This document shows positions 42,160 through 56,100 of a stretch of DNA of 64,000 nucleotides, piece after piece. Numbering within the stretch: the stretch's first letter is position 1; each line of letters opens with the position of its first letter. The stretch lies in NCBI RefSeq assembly GCF_014529935.1, contig NZ_JACVFC010000004.1:434001-498000 (forward strand), in the 5' to 3' direction. Source of the DNA: Chitinophaga qingshengii. GTDB taxonomy: Bacteria; Bacteroidota; Bacteroidia; Chitinophagales; Chitinophagaceae. A program made the position numbers and the translations under genes. Under the pieces are notes generated by a model, which saw nothing but the letters and a program-made list of their open reading frames with translations, had not been told where the DNA came from and ran no database searches.

Positions 42160-43737
42160 ATGGTTGATATTAAACCTGATGAAATTTCGGCGATATTACG
42201 CCAGCAGTTAAGCAACTTCAATGCTTCTGCCGATCTCGAAGAGGTAGGTACAGTATTGTCGGTGGGTGATGGTATCGCCCGCATTTACGGTCTCGGTAAT
42301 GTAGGTTATGGTGAACTGGTTGAATTTGGCAATGGCGTAAAAGCGATTGCATTGAACCTGGAAGAAGACAACGTAGGTGTGGTATTGATGGGTGAGTCTC
42401 AGGATATCAAAGAAGGTGATAAAGTACGTCGTACCGGTAAAATCGCTTCCATTAACGTGGGCGAAGGACTGGTAGGCCGTGTGGTAAATACACTGGGTAC
42501 ACCAATTGATGGTAAAGGCCCTGTTACCGGCGAACTGTATGAAATGCCGCTGGAACGTAAAGCTCCGGGTGTATTGTTCCGCGAACCGGTAAAAGAACCT
42601 ATGCAGACTGGTATCAAAGCGATCGATGCGATGATTCCTATCGGCCGTGGTCAGCGTGAGCTGGTGATTGGTGACCGTCAGACTGGTAAAACTGCCATCT
42701 GTATTGACACGATCATCAACCAGAAAGAATTTTATGACGCAGGTAAACCTGTGTATTGCATATACGTAGCGGTAGGTCAGAAAGCATCTACTGTTGCGGG
42801 TGTAATGAAAACGTTACAGGAAGCCGGCGCTATGGCTTATACTGTGATCGTAGCTGCTTCTGCATCTGAGCCTGCTCCGCTGCAGTTCTACGCTCCGTTC
42901 GCCGGTGCTGCTATCGGTGAGTTCTTCCGTGATAGCGGCCGCCCTGCCCTGATCGTATACGATGACCTGTCCAAACAGGCCGTTGCATACCGTGAGGTGT
43001 CCCTGCTGCTGAAACGTCCTCCCGGCCGTGAAGCTTATCCTGGTGACGTATTCTACCTGCACAGCCGTCTGCTGGAACGTGCAGCGAAAATCATCAACAA
43101 CGATGAAATCGCCAGAAACATGAACGACCTGCCTGAGTCTATCAAACACCTGGTAAAAGGTGGTGGTTCCCTCACTGCATTGCCGATCATCGAAACACAG
43201 GCATCTGACGTATCTGCTTATATCCCGACCAACGTAATCTCCATCACCGATGGTCAGATCTTCCTGGAAGGTAACCTGTTCAACGCCGGTGTACGTCCTG
43301 CGATCAACGTAGGTATCTCCGTTAGCCGTGTGGGTGGTAATGCACAGATCAAATCCATGAAAAAAGTATCCGGTACCCTGAAACTCGATCAGGCTCAATA
43401 CCGCGAAATGGAGGCCTTCTCCAAATTCGGTGGTGACCTGGACGCTGCTACCAAAGCAGTTATCGATAAAGGCGCCCGTAACGTGGAAATCCTGAAACAA
43501 GCTCAGTTCAGCCCACTGGCAGTAGAAAAACAAGTTGCTATCATCTACCTCGGTACCAACGGTCTGCTGCGTGATGTGCCGGTTAAACAAGTACGCGCTT
43601 TTGAAGAAGCCTTCCTGAACGAAATGCAGGTACGCCTGCCAGACGTGCTGGGCGAATTCAAAAAAGGGAACCTGCCGGAAGACGGCCTGAAGAAAATGGT
43701 GACCCTGGCCAATGAACTGAAACCACGGTTCATCTAA
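42160..43737 (+). CDS. atpA: F1Fo ATP synthase subunit alpha
   Basis: Subunit alpha forms the F1 hexamer with beta and carries the non-catalytic nucleotide sites. The 525-residue protein has an N-terminal beta-barrel (~25-95), Walker A GDRQTGKTA near 171-179, Walker B LIVYDDLSKQAVAYR and the arginine finger region ISVSRVGGNAQIKSMK. It is the last gene of the operon here: a strong terminator follows at 43764, and no atpG lies downstream. Subunits gamma, beta and epsilon must be encoded elsewhere. Confidence 0.97.
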   Translation: MVDIKPDEISAILRQQLSNFNASADLEEVGTVLSVGDGIARIYGLGNVGYGELVEFGNGVKAIALNLEEDNVGVVLMGESQDIKEGDKVRRTGKIASINVGEGLVGRVVNTLGTPIDGKGPVTGELYEMPLERKAPGVLFREPVKEPMQTGIKAIDAMIPIGRGQRELVIGDRQTGKTAICIDTIINQKEFYDAGKPVYCIYVAVGQKASTVAGVMKTLQEAGAMAYTVIVAASASEPAPLQFYAPFAGAAIGEFFRDSGRPALIVYDDLSKQAVAYREVSLLLKRPPGREAYPGDVFYLHSRLLERAAKIINNDEIARNMNDLPESIKHLVKGGGSLTALPIIETQASDVSAYIPTNVISITDGQIFLEGNLFNAGVRPAINVGISVSRVGGNAQIKSMKKVSGTLKLDQAQYREMEAFSKFGGDLDAATKAVIDKGARNVEILKQAQFSPLAVEKQVAIIYLGTNGLLRDVPVKQVRAFEEAFLNEMQVRLPDVLGEFKKGNLPEDGLKKMVTLANELKPRFI

Positions 43738-43763
43738 TACAAGCCTTTAATCCTTTTTTATAT

Positions 43764-43804
43764 AAGAAGCCTCTGCCAGTATATGGCAGAGGCTTCTTGT
43801 TTTA
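43764..43804 (+). terminator. Terminator of the atp operon
   Basis: A perfect 15-bp stem (43764-43778 with 43784-43798, five-base loop) is followed by GTTTTA. It closes the operon directly after atpA. Confidence 0.9.
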
Positions 43805-43924
43805 CGTATATCCGCCACGGTTATTTAAAAACATGAAATATAATAATATTTACATATTATTTATTTTCAGACTGTTAAAGATTATTCTTACGTAGTTTTT
43901 TTTTATTAATTGATCCGGCCGTTA

Positions 43925-43932
43925 TATATTTG
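43925..43932 (+). promoter_or_regulatory. -7 box upstream of the giant adhesin gene
   Basis: TATATTTG matches TAnnTTTG. If used, the leader would be about 220 bases long. The 420-base gap 43738-44157 otherwise holds only the atp terminator and AT-rich DNA with no obvious gene. Confidence 0.4.
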
Positions 43933-44157
43933 ATTGCAATAGCAATGAAACTTGACCTGAATCGCTTTCGTGTTTTTACCCCGTTCATAACCTTTACCGC
44001 CTTTTAGACGATTTTTCTTCCGGTTTTTACATTTTCTCCCAGGTTACTGGTTGCATGTGAGTAGCTATGACTGTTTGTGTCCCAGCCTGAGATAGCTCCG
44101 TCTAAATATGCGTCTATGGGTGTATGTCTACGTTTGTTCGTATGCGTGGTAAAAAAA

Positions 44158-47100
44158 ATGATCCGCATCCGCCCGGATGCCCGGCAGTTCGTATATGCCT
44201 GCCTGTTGTTAACACTTCCTGCCCGCGCACAGTTTACCATTACAGAAGATTTTAAAGGTAGTTCCGCCGGAAACATTACCCTGGGAGGCGCCGCCAAACT
44301 AACTTCCGGTGTAGATGACCCGGTAGGACAAGGCTGGTTACGACTCACTGAAGACGTAGGCAACCAGGTTGGATATGCTTTCGTGAATGCCGGTTTTCCC
44401 TCCACGCTGGGCGTATTGATGGACTTTGAATATGTGGCCTGGCGACGTACCAATCCCGGTCTGGGTGGTGGGGATGGATTCTCCGTATTCCTGTTTAATG
44501 ATAATATCACCGCTGCCACTTTTAGCCTCGGATCACGTGGCGGCAGCCTGGGATACGCAGGGTCCACCTCTACCGGCAACACCGGTCTGGCTGGTGGTTA
44601 CGTGGGGGTAGGCATCGATGAATATGGCAACTACGCCAATTGCAGTGAAGGAAAGACAGGGGGTGTGTCTGCCAACTGTGGAACACTTTATAAAGATTAT
44701 ATCTCCGCCCGGGGACCAGCACCGACTTACGCTTACCTGGCCGGCAGCTCCGCGGGCGCCTCTCTGGATTATGACGTGATCACCAGCACCCGCCCCACAC
44801 CAACACAGTTTTACCGCCGGGTGCAGGTTGCTATTTTGCCTACGGGTACCGGGCAGTTCACCCTGACTGTAAAATCTACCACCACCCCCGGAGGAACCCT
44901 GCAAACGCTCTTTGGCCCCATTACGCTTACCTCTCCGCCACCGGCACGGTTAAAACTGGGCTTCGCAGCTTCTACCGGCGGCGCCTATAACCGCCACGAA
45001 GTACGAAACCTCATCATCACCACACCCGGTAATATACGGGTACAGAAACTGGTAGATAAACCCATCGCCAAAGTGGGAGATGCCCTGACCTATAAAATGA
45101 CGGTCTACAATGAAACTACTTCCGCACTCACCGGCCTGCCCATGCAGGATGTATTTTCACCTGCCAATGGATTTAATGTGACCGGTGTTAGCTTCTCCAA
45201 CAATGGTTTTGCCGGTAATACCGCCAGCGGCTATACGAATACTAATATATCCAACGCCACGCTGAATATGGCTGCCAGCAGTTCCAGTACTTTTACGGTC
45301 ACGGGTACGGTGGCGACTATGCCTGCCAATAAAACACTGACGAACAAGATGTGGGTAACGCCCTCCGCTACCGGCATTACAGATCCCGATGCATCGAATG
45401 ACACCTCCCTTGCCTCCACCAATATCATCGCACCTGATCTGGTTATCACTAAAACACATAATGGTAACTTACGAAAAGGACTTAGCGGCAATTATGTGCT
45501 CACCATCAAAAATACAGGCGTAGATGCCAAACCGGACGTCAGCCAGGTCACCGTTACCGATGTAATTCCCACCGGTATGACGGCCGGAACTCCCAGCGGA
45601 ACAGGATGGAGCTTTGCTGTTCTGGGGCAAACGGTAACGGCTACACGACAGGACGTGCTGGCCGCAGGCGCTACCTATCCTGCTATCACCATTCCCGTAA
45701 AAGTGTCTGTAGGCGCGCCGGACAGTATTACCAACACCGCTACAGTGGCCAACGCCTATGAAGCCAATACCACCAACAATACGGCTACAGATGTAGTGGA
45801 TACCCGCCGTAATATGGACCTGCAGGTAGTTTCGTCGGTATCACCCCCCAATAAACAGGGCTGCCTGAATACACCTTACCAGGTACAGATCAATATCAGG
45901 AATAATGGTCCCGATTCAGCAGTGAATGGAAAGTTCAGCTTCAGTGTGCCTACGGCCATCAATAATATTTCCCTGGTAAGCCGCACCATTACTGCCGGCA
46001 GCGGTACCTTCGGAGTAGGCAGCTCCAACAGTACCACGGGCTATACCGACTCTGTAACACTTACCAGTGGCGCAGCCGCTACATATGTGTTCTCCGTAGT
46101 GGTGACTACACAGGCGCCTGCAGACCTGGCCATCTTTGAAGCAAGCCTGCTGCGTTCTGCTACCGACCTGGATGTGGATGCCTCTGATCCTACCGTAGCG
46201 GTGCCTGTCAACCCCAATCATGAATGCGACGCCGCTCCTTCCGGTGGCGGTTGTAACAATATTTTGCGGGACACCACCTTTGTGCGCAATAAACCTACTA
46301 TCGCTAATGCCGGTACGGATCAGGCGTTGTGTAACGCCACCACCGCCACGCTGAATGGTAATAACCCCATCAGCGGTACGGGTACCTGGCAACAGGTGAG
46401 CGGCCCCAATACTGCGACAATCGTCAATAAGAACACGGCGGTTACCGGTGTGAGCAACCTGGTACCAGGTACCTATACTTTTGTATGGGCTATTAATAAC
46501 GGCAGCTGCGCCAGCTCCACGGACACGATGCTACTCAGGATAGATGCGACCCCCAGCCTGGCGCTTGCCGGACCTGACCAGAATCTGTGTAACGTTAACG
46601 CCACTACGATGGCAGCAACGGCGCCAGTAGTAGGCACTGGTGGATGGCGACAGATAAGCGGTCCCAATACGGCCGCCTTTGCCGATACCGCTAAAAATAA
46701 TACCGGAGTTACCGGGCTGATAGCCGGTAGTTATACTTTCATATGGACCACCCGCAACGGTTCCTGCACCGCCCCGCCGGATACCGTGGTCGTGACTGTC
46801 AATACTCCAGGCCCGGTGGCCAATGCTGGTCCGGACCAGGCGCTGTGTAACGTTGCCACCACCACCTTGGCGGGCAACGCTGCCGCACCCGGCATGGGGA
46901 CCTGGGCACAGATAGCAGGGCCTAACAATGCTGTTATTGTTAGCGCCAATCAAAACAATACAGCTTTACAAAACCTGGTCCCCGGCGTTTATCGGCTGAT
47001 ATGGACCATCAACAACGGAGCCTGCGCCACTACTGCCGATACGGTACAGATAACCGTGTATGCTGCACCTGCGGCGGCCAATGCGGGTCCTGATCAAACC

Positions 47101-50100
47101 AAGTATAATAACGGCCTCTTTACCATGAGCGCCAATGCTCCCGCTACCGGCACCGGTACCTGGGCGGTGATAGGAGGCAGCGCTGCGGTTACTACCGCCG
47201 GTAACCCCAATACAAACGTTACGCTGCAACCCAATACCAGCGCCACACTTACATGGACGATCAGCAATGGTAACTGCCCTCCTTCGGTAGATACAGTGGT
47301 GCTGACTTATAGGCGCCAGGCTGACCTGAAGATCACCAAATCTGATGCGGGCAACTCCTATAAAACCGGTAGTCCGCTCGTATATACGTTGACAGTAGAG
47401 AATCTGGGGCCTTCCGATGCTGCCGGCTTCTCCGTACAGGATGCGTTACCCGCTATGATGAGCGGTGCCACCTGGACTTCCGTATCTACCGGCGCCGGCG
47501 TGTCTTTAAGCCCTGCTTCCGGCAGCGGCCCGATGATCAATGCCAGCGCTGCTATTCCTTTTGCGGCAGGAAATAAAATTGTGATCACTGTAAGAGGTAC
47601 TGTATCCACTGCTGCCAAAGGTGGTGATGTGATCAGCAATACCGGTCTGCTCGCCACAGCGGTGGACGTACCGGATCCGGACCAGTCCAATAATACTTCC
47701 AGTGTAACAGGAACAGTGCCCAACAACCCGCCGGTTGCGGTGGACGACCAATACACCACGCCCCGGGATGTACCGGTGAGCGGTAATGTGCTCACCAATG
47801 ACAGTGATCCGGAAAATCAGCCACTAACGGTAACGACTACCCCGGTAACGCCGCCTGCACATGGACAGGTAGTACAACGGGCAGATGGCACCTTTACCTA
47901 TACGCCCAATGCCGGTTTTACCGGAACAGATTCCTATGTGTACCAGGTATGCGACAACCAGGGCGCTTGCGCTACCGCCCGGGTTATCATACAGGTGACC
48001 GCGGCGCAAACAGATCTGGTAGTCGCAAAAACCGCTACACCCTCCTCCGTGGTGGCTGGTCAGCCCCTGACTTATCAGGTAACGATGACCAACAATGGGC
48101 CTTCTACTATTCAGCCAAACGAGATCATTACCGTGGCGGACTCGCTGCCGGTAGGATTCCTGGGTGCCGCTTTCTCCGCATCGGAAGGTACCTACGATCC
48201 TGTCAGCCAGCAGTGGAGCGGGCTCACCATGGCTCCCGGAAAGTCTGTAGTCCTTACTATCAGCGGAACTGTATCTTCACAATATAGTGGTAGCAGTATC
48301 CGTAATATTGTATACCTCATACCGCCGGCCGGTGCTATTGACCCCGGTGTGGACAGCGCTTCTGTGGTAACGCCGGTAAACAAAACCGTAGAAATAACCG
48401 TAGATAAAACAGATAATACGCCGTTGTATGTACCGGGTACCACCACCCGCTACAAAATAACAGTGGTCAATAAAGGGCCTTCTGATTTGTTGGGGGCTAC
48501 TTTCCGTGATCCGCTGCCAGCCGGTGTTACCGTGGCCTCCTGGACAGCTGTTTCCCCTAATGGGGCGCAGCCGACCAACTCCGGTACCGGCGCCATTGAC
48601 CAGCCGTTGAATATGCCGGCAGGATCAACAATCGTTTATACGTTAACGTTAAATATACCCTCCAGCTTCACCGGCTCTCTGGTGAACACGGCGAACGTTA
48701 TTATCCCTGCCGGCTATACGAATATTAATCCCGTGCGTAATACCGCTACGGATACCGATGACCCTGATCTGCAATATGGTATTACCCTTGCGAAGACCGG
48801 CCCTGCACAAGCTGTTGCAGGAGATACTATCGCTTATCAGCTACAGATCAATAACAATGGGCCATCTGATTTGATCAATGCAGTGGTGGCGGATAATTTA
48901 CCTACGCCGGTACAAAATGCATCCTGGACAGTGACCACACAAGGCAGTGCGACAGCAAGCCGGGCAAGCGGTACGGGTAACGTGAATTTCACTGCCAGTA
49001 TCCCGGCGGGTAGCGGTAATACGGTATTGATAACGATCAAAGGACTGATCAGTTCCGCTGCTACCGGCAGTTTTAATAATACTGCCACCATTACGCCAAC
49101 CGGTAAAACGCCGGTATCTTCCAATACAGTGAATACCGTGCTGAACAAACAAACCGGTCTGACGATCTCCAAAGCTGGTCCTGCTTCCGGTACCGTGGTA
49201 GCGGGTAACAGTATCAGTTATCTCATCAACCTGACCAATGCGGGTCCTTCAGATGCTACCGGTATTGTATTGCAAGACCTGGTGCCGGCTACCATCCAAA
49301 GTGTGACCTGGAATGTGACCACATCGGGCGTGGCTTCTATGGCTACGGGTGCACCGGTGTCCGGTAGTGGTAATACCGTACGTACCACTGTCAATATTCC
49401 TGCTGGTGCAGCCAACATTGTACAGGTACAGGTGAATGGCGTAGTGAGTGCGAGCGCCACTGACACCCTGGTCAATACGGCCACGGCTATACTGGCTAAT
49501 ATTGATACGGCCAGGGCCATCAATAAAACAGCCATCATCACACAGCCTGGCCTGCAAGTACAAAAATCCGGTCCGGCTAACATTGATGCAGGTACTAACA
49601 TCGTGTATACCATCACGGTAGGCAATACCGGTCCTTCTGATGCCGTAAATGCTGCTATCACAGACCTGGTAGGGCCAAACTCTGTCCGTAATGTCCGTTG
49701 GACGGCTACGGCTTCCGGTGCCGCTCTGATCAACAACGGCGCTACCGGTACCGGTAACGCCATTAGTGTAAATGCCAATATTCCCGCCGGCGCCGCCAAC
49801 CAGGTAACGATTACCGTTACAGGTACGGTGATGAGCAGTGCAACAGGGGATATTGTGAATACCGCTACGGTAACGGTACCGGGTAAGCAACCGGTGAATT
49901 CCAACGAAGTGAAAACACTCATCAATCAACACCCTGGACTGGTGATCACGAAGCAGGGACCAACCAGTGCAACAGCCGGTGGCACCATGCTGTACATTCT
50001 GAAGTTATATAATACCGGCCCGTCCGACGCCTATAATGTAGCGCTGGCAGATACCCTGGCAGCGGCTATACCAAATCCTTCCATCAGCACTACCGCCTTT

Positions 50101-53100
50101 GGAAAGGCTAAAGTGATTTCCAAAGATGTGACGGGTAATGTGGCACATGTGGTGGGAGATCTTCCTGCCGGAGACACCAATTACATTTTGATATTTATTG
50201 GTGGTAAGATAGATCCGGCCTTCACCGGTCAAATCAGGAACCAGGCCACAGCAGACGCCGGTGGCGGACATACGGCAGTATCTGAACTGGTGACGACGAA
50301 TGTACAGAATGTGCCGGCACTCAGCCTGAGTAAGAGTGCTCCTGATACCGTTGCCGCAGGACAACAGCTGACATATACTGTAGCTGTTGGCAACGGGGGC
50401 TTGTCTGATGCACAAGGTGCCGTGATTACTGATGCGGTACCTGCGGCATTGACCAATGTTAGCTGGACAGCTACTGCCAATGGCCGCGCGGCGGTTACCG
50501 GCGGCGCTACCGGTACTGGTAACAATGTCCAGGTAACCGGTAATGTTCCTACCGGTAACGGGAATACGATTTTGATAACAATCACGGGCACTGTCGCTCC
50601 TTCCTTTACCGGTGTGCTGACTAACTTTGCCGCAGGTGTTGCAGGCGGACTGCCGCCGGTGATGTCTGATACGGTTAATACGCAGGTGGTGAATAAGCCA
50701 CAATTGCAGATCAGTAAGTCCGGGCCTGCCAGTATATCGGCCGGAGGCCAGATCACCTACGTGGTGGCAGTGACCAATGCCGGTCCTTCCGATGCGCAAA
50801 ACGTGCGCATCGCCGACATACTTGACACGACTATTATTCAACATATACAATGGCAGGCGGTAGCATCCGGAGGGGCAATGATCATTGGTAACGCTGCTGG
50901 TGGTAGCAGCCCGGAACAGGTAATCGCGAACATACCGGCAGGTACCGGTAAGGTAGTAATAACAATTGGCGGCACGGTGAGCCCTGCTGCTGCCGGTACA
51001 TTGGTAAACATCGCCACCGCCGGTGTAACAGGACAGCCTGCAGTAGAAAGTACAGTATCCACCCAGGTACTCAACAACCCGGTAATATCCCTTACCAAAA
51101 CAGGACCTGCTCAACTCAATGCGGGTGAACAAATCAGCTATCGTTTGGTAGCTACCAATTATGGCCTGTCTGATGCCCGTAATCTGAAGATTCAGGATGT
51201 GGTGCCAGCGCAGATCACCGGGGTAACCTGGACCACCACTGTCGCCGCCAATGGCATAGTTTTGACCGGGAATACCGGCACAGGAAATAATATACTCGTT
51301 ACCGGTAATCTGCCTGCCGGCACAGGTAATCATATATTCGTAGACGTTAGCGGTACCGTAGCTCCCGGCTTTGCCGATACATTGCCTAACAGCGCTTATG
51401 TGGCCATGCAGGCAAAAGATACCGTGTGGAGCGATACCGTTAAAACGGCAGTGCTGAACAAACCGGTGTTGCAGATTGTGAAGACTGCTCCGGATACCGT
51501 TGCTGCGGGAGGTGCTATCACCTTTACGTTGACGGTGACCAACGTGGATCCTTCTGACGCTGCCAGTGTTACGGTAACCGATGCCGTACCGGCTATGGTA
51601 CAGAACATCACCTGGTCTGCCGAAGCACGTGGTACGGCTACTTTGCAGACGACCGGAGGGACAGGCAATAATATACCTGTTACCGGTACTATCCCCGCCG
51701 GCGCAGGTAATATGATGATCATTACCATCAAAGGCACGGTAGCCCCGGCATTTACCGGTAGTATCCTCAATATGGCAACGGCTACCGCCGCCGGACAACC
51801 GCCGGTGAATTCCAATACAACGACTACCCATGTAGTGAAAGAAGTAGCGCTGTCGGTGATAAAAGCTGGTCCGGACCAGATTGCAGCAGGTGCGCATATT
51901 GCCTACCTGATCGGTTTCAGGAATTACGGGCCTTCAGATGCTAATGGTGTACAGTTCCGTGATACTGTACCAGCCGCTATTCACAATGTCACCTGGGATG
52001 TGATTGGTTTTGGGAACACCGTGATTACCGCAGGTCAGAGCGGTACCGGTAACCAGATTGTGATTAATGCCAATATGCCGGCCGGCAGTCCGGCCAGCAG
52101 TGCCCTGGTAGTGGTAGAAGGAACAGTCGATCCAAATTATACCGGTCCTGCCCTGGTCAATGTGGCTAATGTTTCTTCTGCCGATCAACCGGCGCCGGGC
52201 CGTGATACCGCTGTGACGACCGTTTACAGCCAGTCCATGCTGGATATTGTGAAGAATGGCCCGAGCCGTGCTTTTGCAGGGGACTCCATAAAATATACTA
52301 TTCACCTGGCCAACAACGGGCCTTCCAACGCGGCGAACATATCCATCAATGATGTGCTGGATCCGGCTATCCTGCAACCGGCGTGGACAGCTGCCGCCTC
52401 CGGTACCGCTACAGTAAGTGCCGCCAGTGGTACGGGTAACGTGGCACTGACTGGTAATATTCCCGTTGGCACCGGAAATGGCATCGATATAACGGTAACG
52501 GGTAAACTGAATCCTGACTTTGCCGGCAATAGCCTTTCAAATACCGCTACCGCAGCGATTACCGGTCAAACACCGGTATCGTCTACCGTTAATACGGTTG
52601 TTGGCCGCAGCGCTAATCTGCGGATAGTGAAGAGCGCACCGGGTACTGCCGCCGCAGGTGCTAATATCACCTATGTGGTGACCGTGCGCAATGCAGGACC
52701 TTCCAACCTGAAAGGAGTGGCTATTCATGATGCTATTCCGGCAGATATTCTGTCGCCAACCTGGACAGCGGTATCCACCGGGCCCAATACCACTGTCTCT
52801 ACAGCCGGCGGCACCGGTAATGTGGATCTAACAGCTGATATGGCGGCAGATACCAGCAGCATTGTCATCACTGTACAAGGAAAAATAGATCCATCCACCA
52901 CTAGTGGTACCAATATTACCAATACTGCCACCGTAACACCTCCGGCAGGTGTTGACAACCCGCAACCGGTGAATGCTACTGCTATTACTGCGGTAAGCCG
53001 TCAGGCTGACCTGGTGATGGTGAAATCAGGTCCGGCTAATATTGATGCGGGCCAGAATATTACCTATCAGCTGTTGATCACCAATCGTGGTGTATCTGAT

Positions 53101-56100
53101 GTAACGGATGCTATTATTACGGATGTTGTGCCTTCAGATATTATCCTCAACAATGTTACGGCTACCGTTACAGGGAATGCTATAGCCGATGCGCCGGTGG
53201 TTACCGGTAATGCGATCACCATCAATGGAGATATTAAAGCGGGCAATGGCAACGCTATCCTGGTAACGATTACCGGTACAGTGAATCCGGGAGCTACCGG
53301 TACTATCAGCAATACCGCTACGGTAACACCTCCGGCTGATGTGACAGAAACCATCCCGGGTAATAACAGCAGCAGTATTTCTACTGCCATCACTACCGAT
53401 ATTGGAGTACAGGTTTCTAAATCAGGTCCGGCATCGGTGAATGTAAATGATCCGATCACGTATACAATTGTGCTCAGTAACAACGGTCTTTCAGATGCCA
53501 CCGGTATCTCCATCACTGACGCAGTACCGGCGGATATTACCGTCAACAACTGGACGGCCACCGTTACAGGTACCGCTTCTGTATCGCAAACCGGCGGCAC
53601 AGGTAATAACATTAGCCTGACAGGTATGCTCGGCGGCAGCAATACCGGTATGATCACCATTACTATTAACGGTACTGTGAAAACTACCGCCGGTGCCACT
53701 ATTGTGAATACAGTTAGCGTGGTGACAGGTACAACTAAAACCAGTTCCGTGACAACCTCCGTAAACCGCTCCGTGGACCTGCGTATCACCAAATCCGGTC
53801 CCACCGCCATGTTTGCCGGAGAGGCGATCGATTATGTGATTAATGTAACGAACAACGGTCCGGCTGATGCTATGGGCGCCAGCATCCAGGATGTGGTACC
53901 TGCAGGTGTAACCGGTGTTACCTGGACGGCCACTGCCACTAATGCCACTGTTTCCAGTGCCAGCGGATCTGGTAATAATATTTCGCTGACAGCAGATATT
54001 CCGGCTTATAGCGGAGAAATAGCTATTCATGTGAAAGGTGTGGTAGATCCGGGCTTCACCGGAACACTGGTGAACACGGCTGTTGCCATGCCGCCCGCCG
54101 GTGTTATTGATCCATTGCCGGCTGTGGCTACCGTGAATACCGTGGTGACAGCCTCGACAGGTATCAGCATTGTCAAATCTGGTCCGGCTACTACTACAGC
54201 AGGTAACAGTATTGGCTATACGCTATTGATACGTAACAACGGTCCGTCCAATGCGACTGGAGTTGTTATCCGGGATACCGTGCCGGCAGCGGTTACCAAT
54301 GTTACCTGGAGCGGTGCTGCTACTAACGCTACCATTACCAATCCGGGTACAGGCACCGGTAATAGCGTTGATCTGACAGCTGATATCCCGGCCAATGGCC
54401 AGGTAACCGTAACGATCAACGGTACAACTGATCCTGCCTTTAGTGGTACTATCAGTAACCGGGCAGTGGCTGGAAGCCTGCTGAGCAACACGGTAGATAC
54501 CCGTATCAACAATACACCAGCATTGGTGATTACCAAATCTGGTCCGGCTACTATTGCTGCGGGTAGTAATATTTCCTATAGTATCGCTATTGCCAATAAT
54601 GGTCCGTCTACCGCTGTGGGAGCCACTATCAGCGACGTGTTGCCGCAGGAAGTGAAACAGGCCACCTGGTCAGCCACCGCTGCCAACGGCGCGGCCATTG
54701 CCGGTGGCAATATTTCCAACAACAGTGGTAATGTTAACTTCAAGGCAGATGTTCCGGCGGGTGGTACCATCATGGTGATGGTGAATGGTCAGATAGATGC
54801 TGCCGCCAATGCGGGCACTATTACCAACGTGGCAGCCATAACACCGGCTAATGGCGTGCCTGTAACAGATACGGCACGCACCATCCTCACGCAGCTGAGT
54901 AAACTTCGGATCGTGAAAGCGGGTCCTGATTCCGTGGCTGCCGGTAGTATGATGGCGTACACCATCGATGTGTATAATGATGGCCCATCCAATGCTACCA
55001 ATATCCAAATTGCAGATGTACTGCCGGTTCCGTTGCAGCAGGTCAACTGGTCGGCTACCGCTGGCGGCACCGCCACGATCAATGGTGGAAACCTGCAAAA
55101 CCAGGTTGGTAATGTAACATTGGTGGCCAACATCCCCCAGGGAAGCGGCAATTTCATCCATATTACCATCAATGGCAGGATGCAGGCATCTTTTGCCGAT
55201 ACGGTTGGTAATACGGCAACGGCTACACTAAATAATGTGACCACTGTTTCCAACAGAGTGATTACCCGTGTATACAACAAAGCATCGGTACAGCTGACCA
55301 AATCCGGTCCGGCTACTGTGGCTGCCGGCGGGCATATCAGTTATAACCTGGTGCTCAGTAACGGAGGCCCGAGTGATGCTGCGGGTATCCAGGTAAGTGA
55401 TCTGCTGCCAGCTCAGTTATTGAACCCGGTTTGGTCTGCAACGGCGTTTGGTGCAGCTACTATACAGGGCGGTAATGTGTCTGATCAGACTGGTAATGTG
55501 ACCCTCGTTGCGGGCGTACCTGCGGGCGCTGCTAACCGTGTGGTGATTTCCATAGAAGGAGATACCGATCCTGCATTAACCGGTACCGTGACCAACACCG
55601 CCAGTTATACTTTCGGCGGCAATACCGTTAATACGCCGCCGGTAGTGACTACCGTTACATCGCAGGCTGCCCTGCAAATCAGTAAATCCGGGCCGGATAG
55701 CCTGGCTGCCGGCAGTGGTATCACGTATACTTTACAGGTCACCAATAACGGGCCTTCCAATGCGACGAATATCTCCATTGCAGACGTGGTGCCGGCGGCG
55801 GTTACCAACGTAACCTGGACCGCCACCGGTTCCGGCGTTGTAATACACGGCGCTGCTGCCGGTACGGGCAACAATGTCAATCTCAGCGCTGATATACCGG
55901 CAGGTGCGGGCCACAGTGTATTGGTGACCGTTACAGGCACCATCGCCTCTAACGCCAGCGGTATCGTGAAAAATATCGCCACGGTGACCAATGGCGGAGG
56001 TGTGGTGGCACAGGATAGTGTGTTAACACAACTGGTACAACAACCGGGTGTTGTGTTCAGCAAGGCCGGTCCGGCTAAAGCCGCTGCCGGCAGTAATTTG

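Noticed and set aside
44077..44157. Longer N-terminus for the giant adhesin
   Set aside because: Starting at 44077 or 44116 would put charged and Cys-containing residues before the signal peptide; 44158 has an A-rich start region and a standard signal sequence.
50005..51897. A 630-codon antisense frame and many similar ones under the giant adhesin gene
   Set aside because: They are shadows caused by the repeated Thr/Ala/Gly/Asn codon pattern of the DUF11 modules and show no family motif.
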